Positions 6,896 to 16,179 of a DNA stretch of 64,000 nt are shown here, piece after piece. The notes beneath the pieces were generated by a model. That model was not told the DNA's origin. It did no database searches and saw nothing but the letters and a program-made list of their open reading frames with translations. A program made the translations under genes and the position numbers. The stretch spans positions 1,240,001 through 1,304,000 of the forward strand of contig NZ_JACVAJ010000001.1 of NCBI RefSeq assembly GCF_014851815.1. The letters run 5' to 3'. The first letter of the stretch is position 1. The number at the start of each line of letters is the position of its first letter. The stretch is from Pseudoxanthomonas sp. PXM01. GTDB lineage: Bacteria; Pseudomonadota; Gammaproteobacteria; Xanthomonadales; Xanthomonadaceae.

Positions 6896-9433
6896 TCAGA
6901 AGCGCAGCTTGACGCCGGCCGTGTAGGTGCGGCCGTACAGTTCGTTCTGCAGCGTGTTCGACGGCGAACCCTGGTACAGCTCCAGCGGTTCGTCCAGCAG
7001 GTTGGACGCTTCGAAGTAGAAGCCCCACTGGTCGCTGACCTTGTAGTCCAGGCTGAAGTCGAGCTGGGTGTTCTCGGCCACCCAGATGTCGAAGTCGCTG
7101 TCGTCGCTGTCGACCGAGTCGATGTACTCGCTGCGGCGCACCGCCGCGATGCGCGTGCTCAGGCCGCCCTTCTCATAACCGATGTGGGCGCTGTAGAGAC
7201 GGTCCGAGGCATTCGGCAGCGTGAAGGACCGGCCGTTGACTTCGTATTCGGTATCCAGCCAGGTCGCGCTGAAGCCCAGCAGCAGGCCATTGTCGAAGTG
7301 CTGCTGCCAGTTCAGCTCGGCGCCGTACACCGTGGCCTTGTCGCCGTTGACCGGCATGGTCACGTCGAAGTCCTGATAGGCCGGATTGTCGCGCGTGGTC
7401 ACGTCGACGATATAGTCGTCGATGTTCTTGTAGAACAGGCCGGCCGAGACGATGCCGGTCTCGCCGAGGTAACGCTCGATCGAGATGTCGAAGTTGCGCG
7501 ACTTGTACGGATCCAGCGCGGGATTGCCCAGTTCGACTTCCTCCTCGTCGCGGTTGATGCGGGTACGCGGCGAGATGTTGCCGAACGACGGACGCGCGAT
7601 CGTGGTCGTATAGGCGCCGCGCAGGACCCAGTCACCCATGTCGTAGCGCAGGTGCAGGCCCGGCAGCACGCTGGTGTAGCTGCTGGAGACGTCGCGGGTG
7701 GTGATCGAGCCGATGGTCTCTTCGTCTTCCAGGTCGACCGCGTTGCCGGTCGCCTCGAACTCGGTGCGCTCGACGCGCGCACCGGCGATGACCCGCAGCT
7801 TGTCGAAGTCCATCGTCGCCATCAGGTAACCGGCCAGGATGTCCTCGCTCGCCGTGTAGTCCTCGATCAGCGAGACCTCGGTGTTGGCGGCGACGTCCTG
7901 CGGGCGTGCCGTGTATGCGGACAGGTTGTCGCGCAGGTAGCGGTTCATCGCACGCGAGCTGATGCCATCGCCCATGTTGCCGTGCGTGTAGCTCGGCGAA
8001 CCGGTGGTCCAGCTGCCCAGGTTGATGTCCGGACCGCGACGCAGCTCGACTTCGTCGATGTTGACGTCGCGATCGCGCCAGCGGCCCAGCAGCCCGGTTT
8101 TCCAGGTCACCGTGTCGCCGGCGAACGTGAAGTTGACCTGGGCACTGTGTTCCTTGTCGTCCACCCAGATCGGCGCCACGACGAAACGGTTGAACTCGTA
8201 GTTGTCGTTGTCCAGCCAGCCGCCCGCCGGGCTGTCGCTGATCGTGTAGCGCGGGATCGGGCGCGAGGCATCCATCAGGATGGAAACATCGTCGGCGCCG
8301 TCGTACTCGAAGCGTGCCTCCACTTCGTCCAGCACGCGCTCGCGCGTCTTGGTGAAGCCCAGCTTGTAATCGACGATGGAGCCTGCATCGAAACGGTTCT
8401 CGCCACCGGCACTGACCGTGAAGGTGTCTTCTTCCTTGGTACGGAAGCGCACGCGGCGGCTGAAGTCGCCCGGATCGATGCCGTCGACGGTGTAGGTGCC
8501 GTCGGCGTTGACGGTGATGTCGCCCTCGCCCACCGGAATGATGCTGTTCTGGCGCGTCTCGGCGTCGGTGAAGTCGGTGTACAGCGTGCGCAGGTAGTAG
8601 CTGTTGCCCTCGCTGGGACGCCAGTCGAGGTTGAGGTTCACGCCCGTGCGCTCGCGGTTGATGCTGTACTTGCGCTGCTGGATCTCGATCGGCGTCAGGC
8701 CGTCGCGCTCGTCCAGCTTGTCGTACTCGACTTCGATGTTGTCGGACTCGTAGTTGCGGTCCTGGTGGCTCAGGCCCAGCGCCACGCCGAAGGTGCCGTC
8801 GGCGAAGAGGTCACTGTAGTTGAACGAGGCCTTCGGGCTGGTCTCGCCGCTCAGGTTCTGGTGGCTCATCTCGGCCTTGGCGCGGATGCTCCGGCCGTCG
8901 CGATCGAACGCCGATGCGGACTCCACGACAATGGCGCCACCGATCGAATCGCCCGGCATGTCCGGCGTCGGCGCCTTGACCACAGTCAGACGCTCGGTGG
9001 AGTCGGAGGGAATCACGTCCAGCGGCGCAGCGCGGCTGGAGTCTTCCGGCGTGCCGATGGCGACGCCGTCGACGCTGACGCTGTTGAAGGCAGCGTCCAG
9101 GCCACGCACGACCACGAAGCGGCCTTCGCCCTGGTCGCGGGTCACGCTGACGCCGGGCAGTCGCGACAGCGATTCGCCGACGTTCTTGTCCGGGTACTGG
9201 CCCATGGCGTCGGACGACACCGTGTCCTGGATCGCGTCGGCGCTACGCTTGAAGTCGATCGCGCGCATCTGCTGTTCCAGCTGCGGGCGCACTTCGATGC
9301 GGTCCAGCGTGGTGGCATCGGCGCTGCCGTCAGGCGTCGTGACGGAGGTGGACTGGGCGTGCGCAATCGATGCATGGCTGGCCGCCGCCAGCGCGAGCAC
9401 GATGGCGACGTGGAGCGGATGTTTGGACGACAT
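6896..9433 (-). CDS. TonB-dependent outer-membrane receptor, probably for phytate or phosphate esters
   Basis: This 845-residue protein has a signal peptide ending about AIAHAQ, a plug domain (about 55-190: DTVSSDAMGQYPDKNVGES, LSRLPGVSVTRDQGEGRFVV, VRGLDAAFNSVSVDGV, GDSIGGAIVVESASAF) and a beta-barrel ending YTAGVKLRF, with the C-terminal aromatic residue of outer-membrane barrels. TonB receptors import bulky nutrients using proton motive force. The substrate is inferred from the downstream phytase and phosphatase. A candidate PHO box lies about 105 bp upstream. No strong Shine-Dalgarno is visible, yet the ATG at 9433 gives a normal signal peptide. Confidence 0.93.
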   Translation of the reverse strand: MSSKHPLHVAIVLALAAASHASIAHAQSTSVTTPDGSADATTLDRIEVRPQLEQQMRAIDFKRSADAIQDTVSSDAMGQYPDKNVGESLSRLPGVSVTRDQGEGRFVVVRGLDAAFNSVSVDGVAIGTPEDSSRAAPLDVIPSDSTERLTVVKAPTPDMPGDSIGGAIVVESASAFDRDGRSIRAKAEMSHQNLSGETSPKASFNYSDLFADGTFGVALGLSHQDRNYESDNIEVEYDKLDERDGLTPIEIQQRKYSINRERTGVNLNLDWRPSEGNSYYLRTLYTDFTDAETRQNSIIPVGEGDITVNADGTYTVDGIDPGDFSRRVRFRTKEEDTFTVSAGGENRFDAGSIVDYKLGFTKTRERVLDEVEARFEYDGADDVSILMDASRPIPRYTISDSPAGGWLDNDNYEFNRFVVAPIWVDDKEHSAQVNFTFAGDTVTWKTGLLGRWRDRDVNIDEVELRRGPDINLGSWTTGSPSYTHGNMGDGISSRAMNRYLRDNLSAYTARPQDVAANTEVSLIEDYTASEDILAGYLMATMDFDKLRVIAGARVERTEFEATGNAVDLEDEETIGSITTRDVSSSYTSVLPGLHLRYDMGDWVLRGAYTTTIARPSFGNISPRTRINRDEEEVELGNPALDPYKSRNFDISIERYLGETGIVSAGLFYKNIDDYIVDVTTRDNPAYQDFDVTMPVNGDKATVYGAELNWQQHFDNGLLLGFSATWLDTEYEVNGRSFTLPNASDRLYSAHIGYEKGGLSTRIAAVRRSEYIDSVDSDDSDFDIWVAENTQLDFSLDYKVSDQWGFYFEASNLLDEPLELYQGSPSNTLQNELYGRTYTAGVKLRF

Positions 9434-9537
9434 GGGGGAGATCCCGGGAGATGTGAATACCGGGTGCAGACCTTATGTCCGCGATCTTTCACTGGCATGA
9501 CAACCCGCCATGGATACCGCATCCATTCGCCGCGTGG

Positions 9538-9555
9538 ATGACACTGCGATGACGT
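9538..9555 (-). promoter_or_regulatory. Candidate PHO box upstream of the phytate operon
   Basis: Read on the minus strand, ACGTCAT-CGCA-GTGTCAT gives two 7-bp repeats matching the PhoB half-site CTGTCAT in 5 and 6 of 7 positions, with the correct 4-bp gap (11-bp period). It points toward the receptor-phytase-phosphatase operon. PhoB control is inferred from the match and from gene function. Confidence 0.45.
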
Positions 9556-9569
9556 CATATTTCGGTCAC
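9552..9569 (+). promoter_or_regulatory. Second, oppositely oriented PHO-box-like repeat
   Basis: On the plus strand ACGTCAT-ATTT-CGGTCAC matches the 18-bp PHO consensus in 14 positions, including the AT-rich centre. It overlaps the minus-strand candidate by 4 bp and points toward upp. A PhoB link to upp is not established, so this may instead be an extra half-site serving the phytate operon. Confidence 0.3.
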
Positions 9570-9604
9570 ACTATCCGCATCACCGAACCCGCGTGTCGCC
9601 ACCC

Positions 9605-10237
9605 ATGAAAACCGTCGAAGTCCGCCACCCTCTCGTGCAACACAAGATCGGCCTGCTGCGCAACGCCGGCCTCAACACCAAGGACTTCCGTGAGCTGGTC
9701 ACCGAGCTGGGCACGCTGCTCGCCTACGAGGCGACCGCCGACCTGGACCTGACCACCGAGACGATGGCCGGCTGGGCCGGTCCGGTGCAGGTGAAGAAGA
9801 TCGCCGGCGCGAAGATCACGCTGGTCCCGATCCTGCGCGCCGGCCTGGGCATGCTGCCGGGCGTGCTGGCGCTGATCCCCACCGCGCGCGTCAGCGTGGT
9901 CGGCCTGCAGCGCGACGAAGAGACGCTGCAGCCGGTGCCCTACTTCGAGAAGCTCACCGGACGCCTGGAAGAACGCGACGCATTGATCCTCGATCCGATG
10001 CTGGCCACCGGCGGCACGCTGATCGCCACCATCGACATGCTCAAGCGCGCGGGCGCGAAGCGGGTCAAGGGCATCTTCCTGGTCGCCGCGCCCGAAGGCC
10101 TGCAGGCACTGGAAGCGGTGCATCCCGATATCGAGGTCTACACCGCCGCCATCGACGAACGCCTCAACGACAAGGGATACATCCTGCCGGGCCTGGGTGA
10201 CGCCGGCGACCGCATCTTCGGTACGCGCATCGGCTGA
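9605..10237 (+). CDS. upp: Uracil phosphoribosyltransferase
   Basis: Upp joins uracil and PRPP to make UMP in pyrimidine salvage. The 210-residue protein starts [20 protein letters not shown] and has the PRPP-binding loop [12 protein letters not shown], with ILRAGLGM and the C-terminal [17 protein letters not shown] motif that binds uracil. Length matches E. coli Upp (208). The ATG at 9605 is preferred over an in-frame GTG at 9593 because family members begin with MK-VEVRHP. Confidence 0.97.
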   Translation: MKTVEVRHPLVQHKIGLLRNAGLNTKDFRELVTELGTLLAYEATADLDLTTETMAGWAGPVQVKKIAGAKITLVPILRAGLGMLPGVLALIPTARVSVVGLQRDEETLQPVPYFEKLTGRLEERDALILDPMLATGGTLIATIDMLKRAGAKRVKGIFLVAAPEGLQALEAVHPDIEVYTAAIDERLNDKGYILPGLGDAGDRIFGTRIG

Positions 10238-10246
10238 GATCCGCGT

Positions 10247-11083
10247 TCAGCGGCGGATCCAGCGCTCGGCCTCCGAATCGTCCGCCGCCAGCACCTTCGC
10301 CGCATTGGCGTTGCCCAGCACTTCGGCCTGCAGGAACGCGGTGCCGACATCACGCGCACGGGCATAGGACACGTCCGTGTCGCTGCCGATCAGGTTGTGG
10401 CCTCCACCGGTGAGCACCAGGGCGACCTTGCCGCCGGCCGGCGCGGTTTCCACCGGATACAGATGGTCCTTCGCATCACTGACGAAGCCCGGCACCAGAT
10501 CCTGGTCGCCGGTGACGATCAGCACCGGCACGGCCACCGAAGCATAGGTGGTCGGCGTCACCAGCCCGGGAATCCTGCCCGGCGACGAGTAACCGATCAC
10601 CGCGATGACCGACGGATCACGCAGCGGCGCCATGTCCGCCATCGCGCCGCCCAATGCCAGCGAGATCAGCGTGCCGTAGCTGTGTCCGCCTGCGGCCACC
10701 GGCACACCAGGCCAACGCGCCGCGACATAGCCGCTCGCCGCCTTCATGTCGGCCAGGCGTTCACCGAAGCCCTGCTGCATCGAGAACTTTTCGCGCTCGG
10801 GATACTTCACCGAGTCCACGTGCAGCGGCGCGACCACCGCGAAGCCGGCATCGCGCCACGCCGTCAGCACGCCGTCGTAGCGCTCCGGCCATGACCCATG
10901 CCCGCTGGAGAACAGCACCACGCCACGAACCTGCGCCGGTTCCCACACCGCCATCGTGGTCGCGCGCTCCGGCGAAACCTGTAGCGGCACCGTGGCCGTG
11001 GGCGCAGCGAGGACGCCCTGCGCCATCGCCAGCGACGACAGGACGAGCGCGAAGGCACCGCGGAGGAAGAAGCGCTTGTTCAT
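10247..11083 (-). CDS. Secreted alpha/beta hydrolase (dienelactone-hydrolase-like)
   Basis: A signal peptide (MNKRFFLRGAFALVLSSLAM to about residue 26) leads into an alpha/beta-hydrolase fold. The nucleophile elbow is GGHSYG, the likely acid is the Asp in VTGDQDLVPG, and the histidine is in TGGGHNLIG. FSSGHGSWPERYDGVLTAWR contributes the oxyanion region. It resembles dienelactone-hydrolase or PAF-acetylhydrolase-like esterases; the substrate is unknown. AGGGG precedes the ATG. It is convergent with upp (10 bp between stops). Confidence 0.8.
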   Translation of the reverse strand: MNKRFFLRGAFALVLSSLAMAQGVLAAPTATVPLQVSPERATTMAVWEPAQVRGVVLFSSGHGSWPERYDGVLTAWRDAGFAVVAPLHVDSVKYPEREKFSMQQGFGERLADMKAASGYVAARWPGVPVAAGGHSYGTLISLALGGAMADMAPLRDPSVIAVIGYSSPGRIPGLVTPTTYASVAVPVLIVTGDQDLVPGFVSDAKDHLYPVETAPAGGKVALVLTGGGHNLIGSDTDVSYARARDVGTAFLQAEVLGNANAAKVLAADDSEAERWIRR

Positions 11084-11178
11084 GCCGGACCCCTGTGTGG
11101 AAGACGGGACCAGTCTGCCGTCCGGCAGCCGGGACGGCAGGAGCCGGTCGTCACCGGATCCGGGTGCCGGAAGTCACT

Positions 11179-12069
11179 TCAGGCCGCCAGCGGGCGCGCC
11201 TGCAGTTCCGCCACTTCATGGGCGACGCCGAACTTGCCCTTCTCGTCGCGCGTCACCTGCGCCAGCGCGCAGCCCGGGTCGTGGGTGAAGAACAGATGGA
11301 CGTTGCGTGCCAGCTTGTCTTCCAGGAAGGCGCGCTTCTCGTCGATCAGCAGTTCCGCGTTGCGGTCGTAGCCCATGGTGATGGGCACATGCACCCAGGA
11401 GCGGCCCGGGATGAGGTCCGCGCAGAACACCACGCCGCCGTGCGCCTTCCCGTCGACGGCCTCCGGGCCGACGATCTCCGCCAGCATCAGGCCAGGCGTG
11501 TGGCCATCGCTGAAGCTGAAACGCACGGACTCTCCGAGTGCGTGCGAGTACTCGCCCGAGACGAGTTCCAGCCGCCCGCTCGCTTCCAGCAGCGGCTGAA
11601 GTTCGGGAATGAAACTTGCGCGATCACGCGGATGCGGCTTCAACGCACGCTGCCAGTGATCGGCGCCGACGACGAAGGTCGCGTTGGGGAACAGCAACTC
11701 CGGCGCCTGGCCCTCCTGCCACGGCGCCAGCAACCCGCCAGCGTGGTCGAAGTGCAGATGGCTGAGCACCACCACGTCGATGTCCTCGTGCGAGAAACCG
11801 GCCGCCTGCAGCGAGTCCAGCAGCACGTGGCGCGCTTCCTGCACGCCGAAGCGCGCGCGCATCCTGGGATCGAAGAACGCGCCGATGCCGGTCTCGAACA
11901 GCACGGTCTTGCCGTTCAGCGGTTGCGCCAGCAGCGCGCGGCAGGCCAGCTCGATGCGGTTCTCCGCATCCGGCGGCGACCACCGCTCCCACATGGCGCG
12001 CGGCGCGTTGCCGAACATCGCGCCTCCATCGAGTTTCTGGGAATTGCCCAGCAGCGACCAGAGTTTCAT
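11179..12069 (-). CDS. MBL-fold metallo-hydrolase
   Basis: This 296-residue metallo-beta-lactamase-fold protein has the zinc motif [10 protein letters not shown] (His104, His106, Asp108, His109), with [18 protein letters not shown] and FCADLIPGR supplying later ligands. No signal peptide is seen, so it is probably cytoplasmic. The family includes N-acyl-homoserine-lactone lactonases and other ester or thioester hydrolases, so a lactonase role is possible but unproven. A long perfect inverted repeat lies just upstream of its start. Confidence 0.8.
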   Translation of the reverse strand: MKLWSLLGNSQKLDGGAMFGNAPRAMWERWSPPDAENRIELACRALLAQPLNGKTVLFETGIGAFFDPRMRARFGVQEARHVLLDSLQAAGFSHEDIDVVVLSHLHFDHAGGLLAPWQEGQAPELLFPNATFVVGADHWQRALKPHPRDRASFIPELQPLLEASGRLELVSGEYSHALGESVRFSFSDGHTPGLMLAEIVGPEAVDGKAHGGVVFCADLIPGRSWVHVPITMGYDRNAELLIDEKRAFLEDKLARNVHLFFTHDPGCALAQVTRDEKGKFGVAHEVAELQARPLAA

Positions 12070-12094
12070 GGCGCGATTCTACGCCCCGTTTTTT

Positions 12095-12164
12095 CCTGTG
12101 GGAGCGACGTCAGTCGCGATGAACGGCCCTGAAGGCCTTTCGCGACTGACGTCGCTCCCACAGG
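12095..12164. repeat. REP-like palindrome, 25-bp perfect arms (copy A)
   Basis: Arms 12095-12119 and 12140-12164 are perfect inverted repeats of 25 bp around a 20-base loop. The arm core TGGGAGCGACGTCAGTCGCG recurs exactly at 19774-19840 with an unrelated loop. It fills the gap between the MBL hydrolase and ggt. No ORF is present. Confidence 0.92.
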
Positions 12165-12171
12165 CGGGATC

Positions 12172-13917
12172 TCAGGGGTTCGCCGTGGATTCGACCACCT
12201 TGGCCGCGCCCACCGAATTGCGCGGGTCGCTGCCGCCATGCAGGGTGTTGGTGGTCTTGTCCCACTCCACCGTCTGCAGGTTGCCCCACACATGGCTGGA
12301 GCCGCGGCCGCCCTGTGCAGTGTTGCCCATGACCTTGAATTTGTGGCCCATGCCCTCGAGCGTCTGTTGCGTGGCCGGACTCAGCGCGTCGGTTTCCATC
12401 TCGATCAGGTCCGGCATCCACTGGTGGTGGAAGCGCGGCAGCGCGGCGACCGCCTGCGGATCCAGGCCGGCGTCGTAGCCCAGCACGCCCAGCAGCACCA
12501 TGGTGATGATACGGCTGCCGCCGGGGGTGCCGAGCACGGCGACCTTGTCCGACGACTCCATGAAGGTCGGCGTCATCGAGCTGAGCATGCGCTTGCCCGG
12601 CTTCGGCGCGTTGGCGTCGTAGCCCATCACGCCGAAGGCATTGGGCGTGCCCGGCTTCAGCGCGAAATCGTCCATCTCGTTGTTCAGCAGCACGCCGGTG
12701 CCCGGCGGCACCAGGCCCGAGCCGTACAGCAGGTTGACCGTCTGCGTCCCGGCGACACGGTTGCCTTCCGCATCGATGATCGAGAAGTGCGTGGTTTCCT
12801 CGTCTTCCAGTGGCGTCTGCTGGCCCGACAGCTGGTCGCTGGGCGTCGCCTTCTGCGGATTGATCGTTGCGCGCAGGCCCGCCGCGTAATACGGGCTGGT
12901 CAGCGTCTTCATCGGAATCTCGACGAAGTCGGGATCGCCGAGATAGAACGTGCGGTCGCGGAACGCACGCCGCATCGATTCCACGATCAGGTGCGTACGC
13001 TGCGCCTCGTCCAGCTTGGACAGGTCATAGGCGTCGAGGATCTGCAGCATCTGCGTCAGCGCCACACCGCCGGACGACGGCGGCGGCGCGGTCGTCACCT
13101 GCCAGTCGTTGTACTTGAACGTCAGCGGCTCGCGCTCGCGCACGGTGTAGCCAGCCAGTTCCTTCGCGGTCCATTGCCCGCCCTCGGCCTTCACGCCGGC
13201 CAGCAGCAGTTTCGCGGTTTCACCCTTGTAGAAGCCGTCGAATCCCTGTGCAGCCAGGCGCTCCAGCGTGCGCGCCAGGTCGGGCTGCCTGAAAACATCG
13301 CCTTCCTTGATCGGCTGGCCGTTGGCCAGGAACACCGCACGCGTGCCCTTGTAACGCTCCATCACCTCGCGACGCGCCTGGTAGCCGCGCGCCATGCGCG
13401 CGTACACCGGGAACCCCTCGCGCGCCGTGCGGATCGCCGGTGCCAGCGAGGTCTTCAGCGGCAGCCTGCCGTACTTCTCCGCCAGGTGGACGAAGGCGGC
13501 GGGAAGTCCGGGAATGCCGGCGGCCCACGGGCCGTTCTCGGCGCGGTCGCGATTGAAGTCGCCGTTCGGCAGCAGGTACTTGTCGGGCGTCGCGGCCGCC
13601 GGTGCAGTCTCGCGCGCATCGATGAAGACGTCCTTGCCGGTCTTGCCGTCGTGCAGCAGGAAGAAGCCGCCGCCACCGAGGCCGGAGCTGATGGGCTCCA
13701 CCACCGAGAGCGTCGACGACACCGCGATGGCCGCGTCGAACGCGTTGCCGCCCTGCGCGATGACATCCTGGCCCGCCTGCGTGGCGAGCGCGTGCGCGCT
13801 GGCGATGGCGGTGCCGGGCGGGTGCGACGGGGGGGTGTTGCGGACTGCGTCGGCAGCCAGCGCGGAAGGCGCGAACGCGACGACGAACAACAGGGCGAAC
13901 AGACGGCGATGGATCAC
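12172..13917 (-). CDS. ggt: Gamma-glutamyltransferase, periplasmic precursor
   Basis: Ggt cleaves the gamma-glutamyl bond of glutathione and related peptides. The precursor self-cleaves before a threonine that becomes the nucleophile; here it is the second Thr in EDEETTHFSIID. Other landmarks are GGNAFDAAIAVSSTLSVVEP, SSGLGGGGFFLLHD, NNEMDDF and KRMLSSMTPTF, with GTPGGSRI in the small subunit. A signal peptide (IHRRLFALLFVVAFAPSALA) directs export. The start is a GTG at 13917, chosen because AGGAG sits 6 bases upstream; another GTG lies in frame at 13938. Size is normal for the family. Confidence 0.95.
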   Translation of the reverse strand: MIHRRLFALLFVVAFAPSALAADAVRNTPPSHPPGTAIASAHALATQAGQDVIAQGGNAFDAAIAVSSTLSVVEPISSGLGGGGFFLLHDGKTGKDVFIDARETAPAAATPDKYLLPNGDFNRDRAENGPWAAGIPGLPAAFVHLAEKYGRLPLKTSLAPAIRTAREGFPVYARMARGYQARREVMERYKGTRAVFLANGQPIKEGDVFRQPDLARTLERLAAQGFDGFYKGETAKLLLAGVKAEGGQWTAKELAGYTVREREPLTFKYNDWQVTTAPPPSSGGVALTQMLQILDAYDLSKLDEAQRTHLIVESMRRAFRDRTFYLGDPDFVEIPMKTLTSPYYAAGLRATINPQKATPSDQLSGQQTPLEDEETTHFSIIDAEGNRVAGTQTVNLLYGSGLVPPGTGVLLNNEMDDFALKPGTPNAFGVMGYDANAPKPGKRMLSSMTPTFMESSDKVAVLGTPGGSRIITMVLLGVLGYDAGLDPQAVAALPRFHHQWMPDLIEMETDALSPATQQTLEGMGHKFKVMGNTAQGGRGSSHVWGNLQTVEWDKTTNTLHGGSDPRNSVGAAKVVESTANP

Positions 13918-13967
13918 GACTTCTCCTGGAACGGACACCGGGACGAAGCACGTGCGGAACAGGGCGA

Positions 13968-14216
13968 TCAGCCGGCCTGCAGCCTCAGCATTTTCGCCAG
14001 CAGTGCTTCGTGGGTCTCAGGATACGCCGGATCGGGGTCGATGCACTCCACCGGGCACACGACGACACATTGCGCTTCGTCATGATGGCCGACGCATTCG
14101 GTGCAGCGCGCCGGATCGATCACATAGATCGTCTCGCCCATCGAGATGGCCTGGTTGGGACAGGCCGGCTCGCAGACATCGCAGTTGACGCAGAGTTCGT
14201 TGATCTTGAGGGACAT
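13968..14216 (-). CDS. YfhL-family 4Fe-4S dicluster ferredoxin
   Basis: This 82-residue ferredoxin has two cluster motifs: CVNCDVCEPACPNQAI and CTECVGHHDEAQCVVVCP, the second with the longer spacing typical of the YfhL/Alvin-type ferredoxins. It transfers electrons in the cytoplasm at low potential; the partner is not indicated. It is 50 bp upstream of ggt on the same strand. The linkage of fdx-like genes to coaD is common in proteobacteria, and coaD lies three genes upstream here. Confidence 0.95.
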   Translation of the reverse strand: MSLKINELCVNCDVCEPACPNQAISMGETIYVIDPARCTECVGHHDEAQCVVVCPVECIDPDPAYPETHEALLAKMLRLQAG

Positions 14217-14229
14217 GACTTCCGTTACT

Positions 14230-14293
14230 CCCGTCGAAACGGGACTCAGTGACCGCTTGGCGTCACTGGATCCCCGCTTGTGCGGGGATGACC
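14230..14293. repeat. Intergenic repeat with GGATCCCCGC-type hairpin
   Basis: ATCCCCGC-TTGT-GCGGGGAT (14270-14289) is a perfect hairpin flanked by TGG and GACC. Read in one minus-strand frame it encodes VIPAQAGIQ, the well-known signature of a dispersed proteobacterial repeat. A smaller hairpin CCCGT-CGAA-ACGGG (14230-14243) and a GTGAC/GTCAC dyad lie beside it. Confidence 0.75.
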
Positions 14294-14339
14294 TTCCGGC
14301 AGAGGCGTGGCCGCCATTCGACGGCCACGCGCCGGCAGG

Positions 14340-14834
14340 TCACTTGGCTTCGACGAACAGGTACTCGGCGTTGCTCGGGGCCACGGCGGCCTTCACCCGC
14401 TCGCTGTCCTCGGCCTTGCCGATGAACAGCACGCGCACGCCCTTGAACGCGTCGGTCTCGACGCCCTCGAACGCGGCCACGGCCAGGTCGGCGATCTTGG
14501 TGCTGTTCGGCGAACCGAACGCGATCAGGTTGCCGGCGCTGACGCCGCGCGCCACCGCGCCCTTGGCCTGCTCGAGCTGACGGCCATACTTGGCTTCGAA
14601 CTCCGGATCCGTCTCGGCCGGCAGGTAGTACACGTAAGGCGTGTTGGTGATCGTGCCCATGTTGGCGTCGACCACCTTGCTCAGGTACTCCTTCCACGGG
14701 CCGTCTTCGGTCGTGGCGGGCGCGACCAGCGCGACGTCGGCCGGCTCGGCCGGGGCTTCTTCCTGCTTCTTGCACGCCGCGAACGGCAGCACGAGGCAGG
14801 CGGTGAGCATGATGCGGCTTGCGAACTTCTTCAT
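14340..14834 (-). CDS. Lipoprotein of unknown function
   Basis: I do not recognise a named family. The protein starts MKKFASRIMLTACLVLPFAAC, a lipoprotein signal with Cys21, followed by an Ala/Pro/Glu-rich linker and a globular part with Lys-Val-Val, YVYYLPAE, GNLIAFGSPNSTKIADL and GVRVLFIGKAEDSERV. The start at 14834 is set by GAGGGGG upstream. The frame is open 24 codons further but without signal or ribosome site. It sits between coaD and the ferredoxin, all on the minus strand. The SPNSTKIADL and LFIGKAED stretches look like a small Rossmann-like alpha/beta domain, but this is weak. Confidence 0.8.
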   Translation of the reverse strand: MKKFASRIMLTACLVLPFAACKKQEEAPAEPADVALVAPATTEDGPWKEYLSKVVDANMGTITNTPYVYYLPAETDPEFEAKYGRQLEQAKGAVARGVSAGNLIAFGSPNSTKIADLAVAAFEGVETDAFKGVRVLFIGKAEDSERVKAAVAPSNAEYLFVEAK

Positions 14835-14878
14835 GGGTAATCCCCCTCTTGGTAAAGCGGTTGTCGGAATCGTGGCGC

Positions 14879-16029
<1,151 letters not shown>

Positions 16030-16093
16030 CGGCAAAGCGGCGAACGGAAGGCCCCGCATGATACGTCCCTGCCCTGCAGGAGGGGCCTACACG

Positions 16094-16120
16094 GTTGAGA
16101 AAGCCCATCCGGGCCCATAC
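16094..16120 (+). promoter_or_regulatory. Candidate heat-shock (sigma-32) promoter of htpG
   Basis: GTTGAGA and GCCCATAC, separated by 12 bp, match the sigma-32 consensus CTTGAAA / CCCCATNT in 5 of 7 and 6 of 8 positions. Transcription would start near 16127, about 53 bp upstream of the htpG ATG. htpG is a classical sigma-32 gene, which supports the call. Confidence 0.55.
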
Positions 16121-16179
16121 ACCGGGACACATCGGCCGCGCCGGCGGCCCGCACCCCGATTCCATGGAGCACGACCGCG

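Noticed and set aside
5597..9541. 1314-codon open frame on the plus strand opposite the phytate operon
   Set aside because: It lies entirely antisense to three well-supported genes and has the Arg/Val/Ala/Gln-rich, motif-free composition typical of high-GC shadow frames.
12238..14085. 615-codon frame opposite ggt
   Set aside because: Antisense to a gene with intact catalytic motifs; no recognisable domain.
14263..14775. Alternative minus-strand frame ending in KVIPAQAGIQ
   Set aside because: It is out of frame with the real lipoprotein gene and its end is encoded by a dispersed repeat hairpin.
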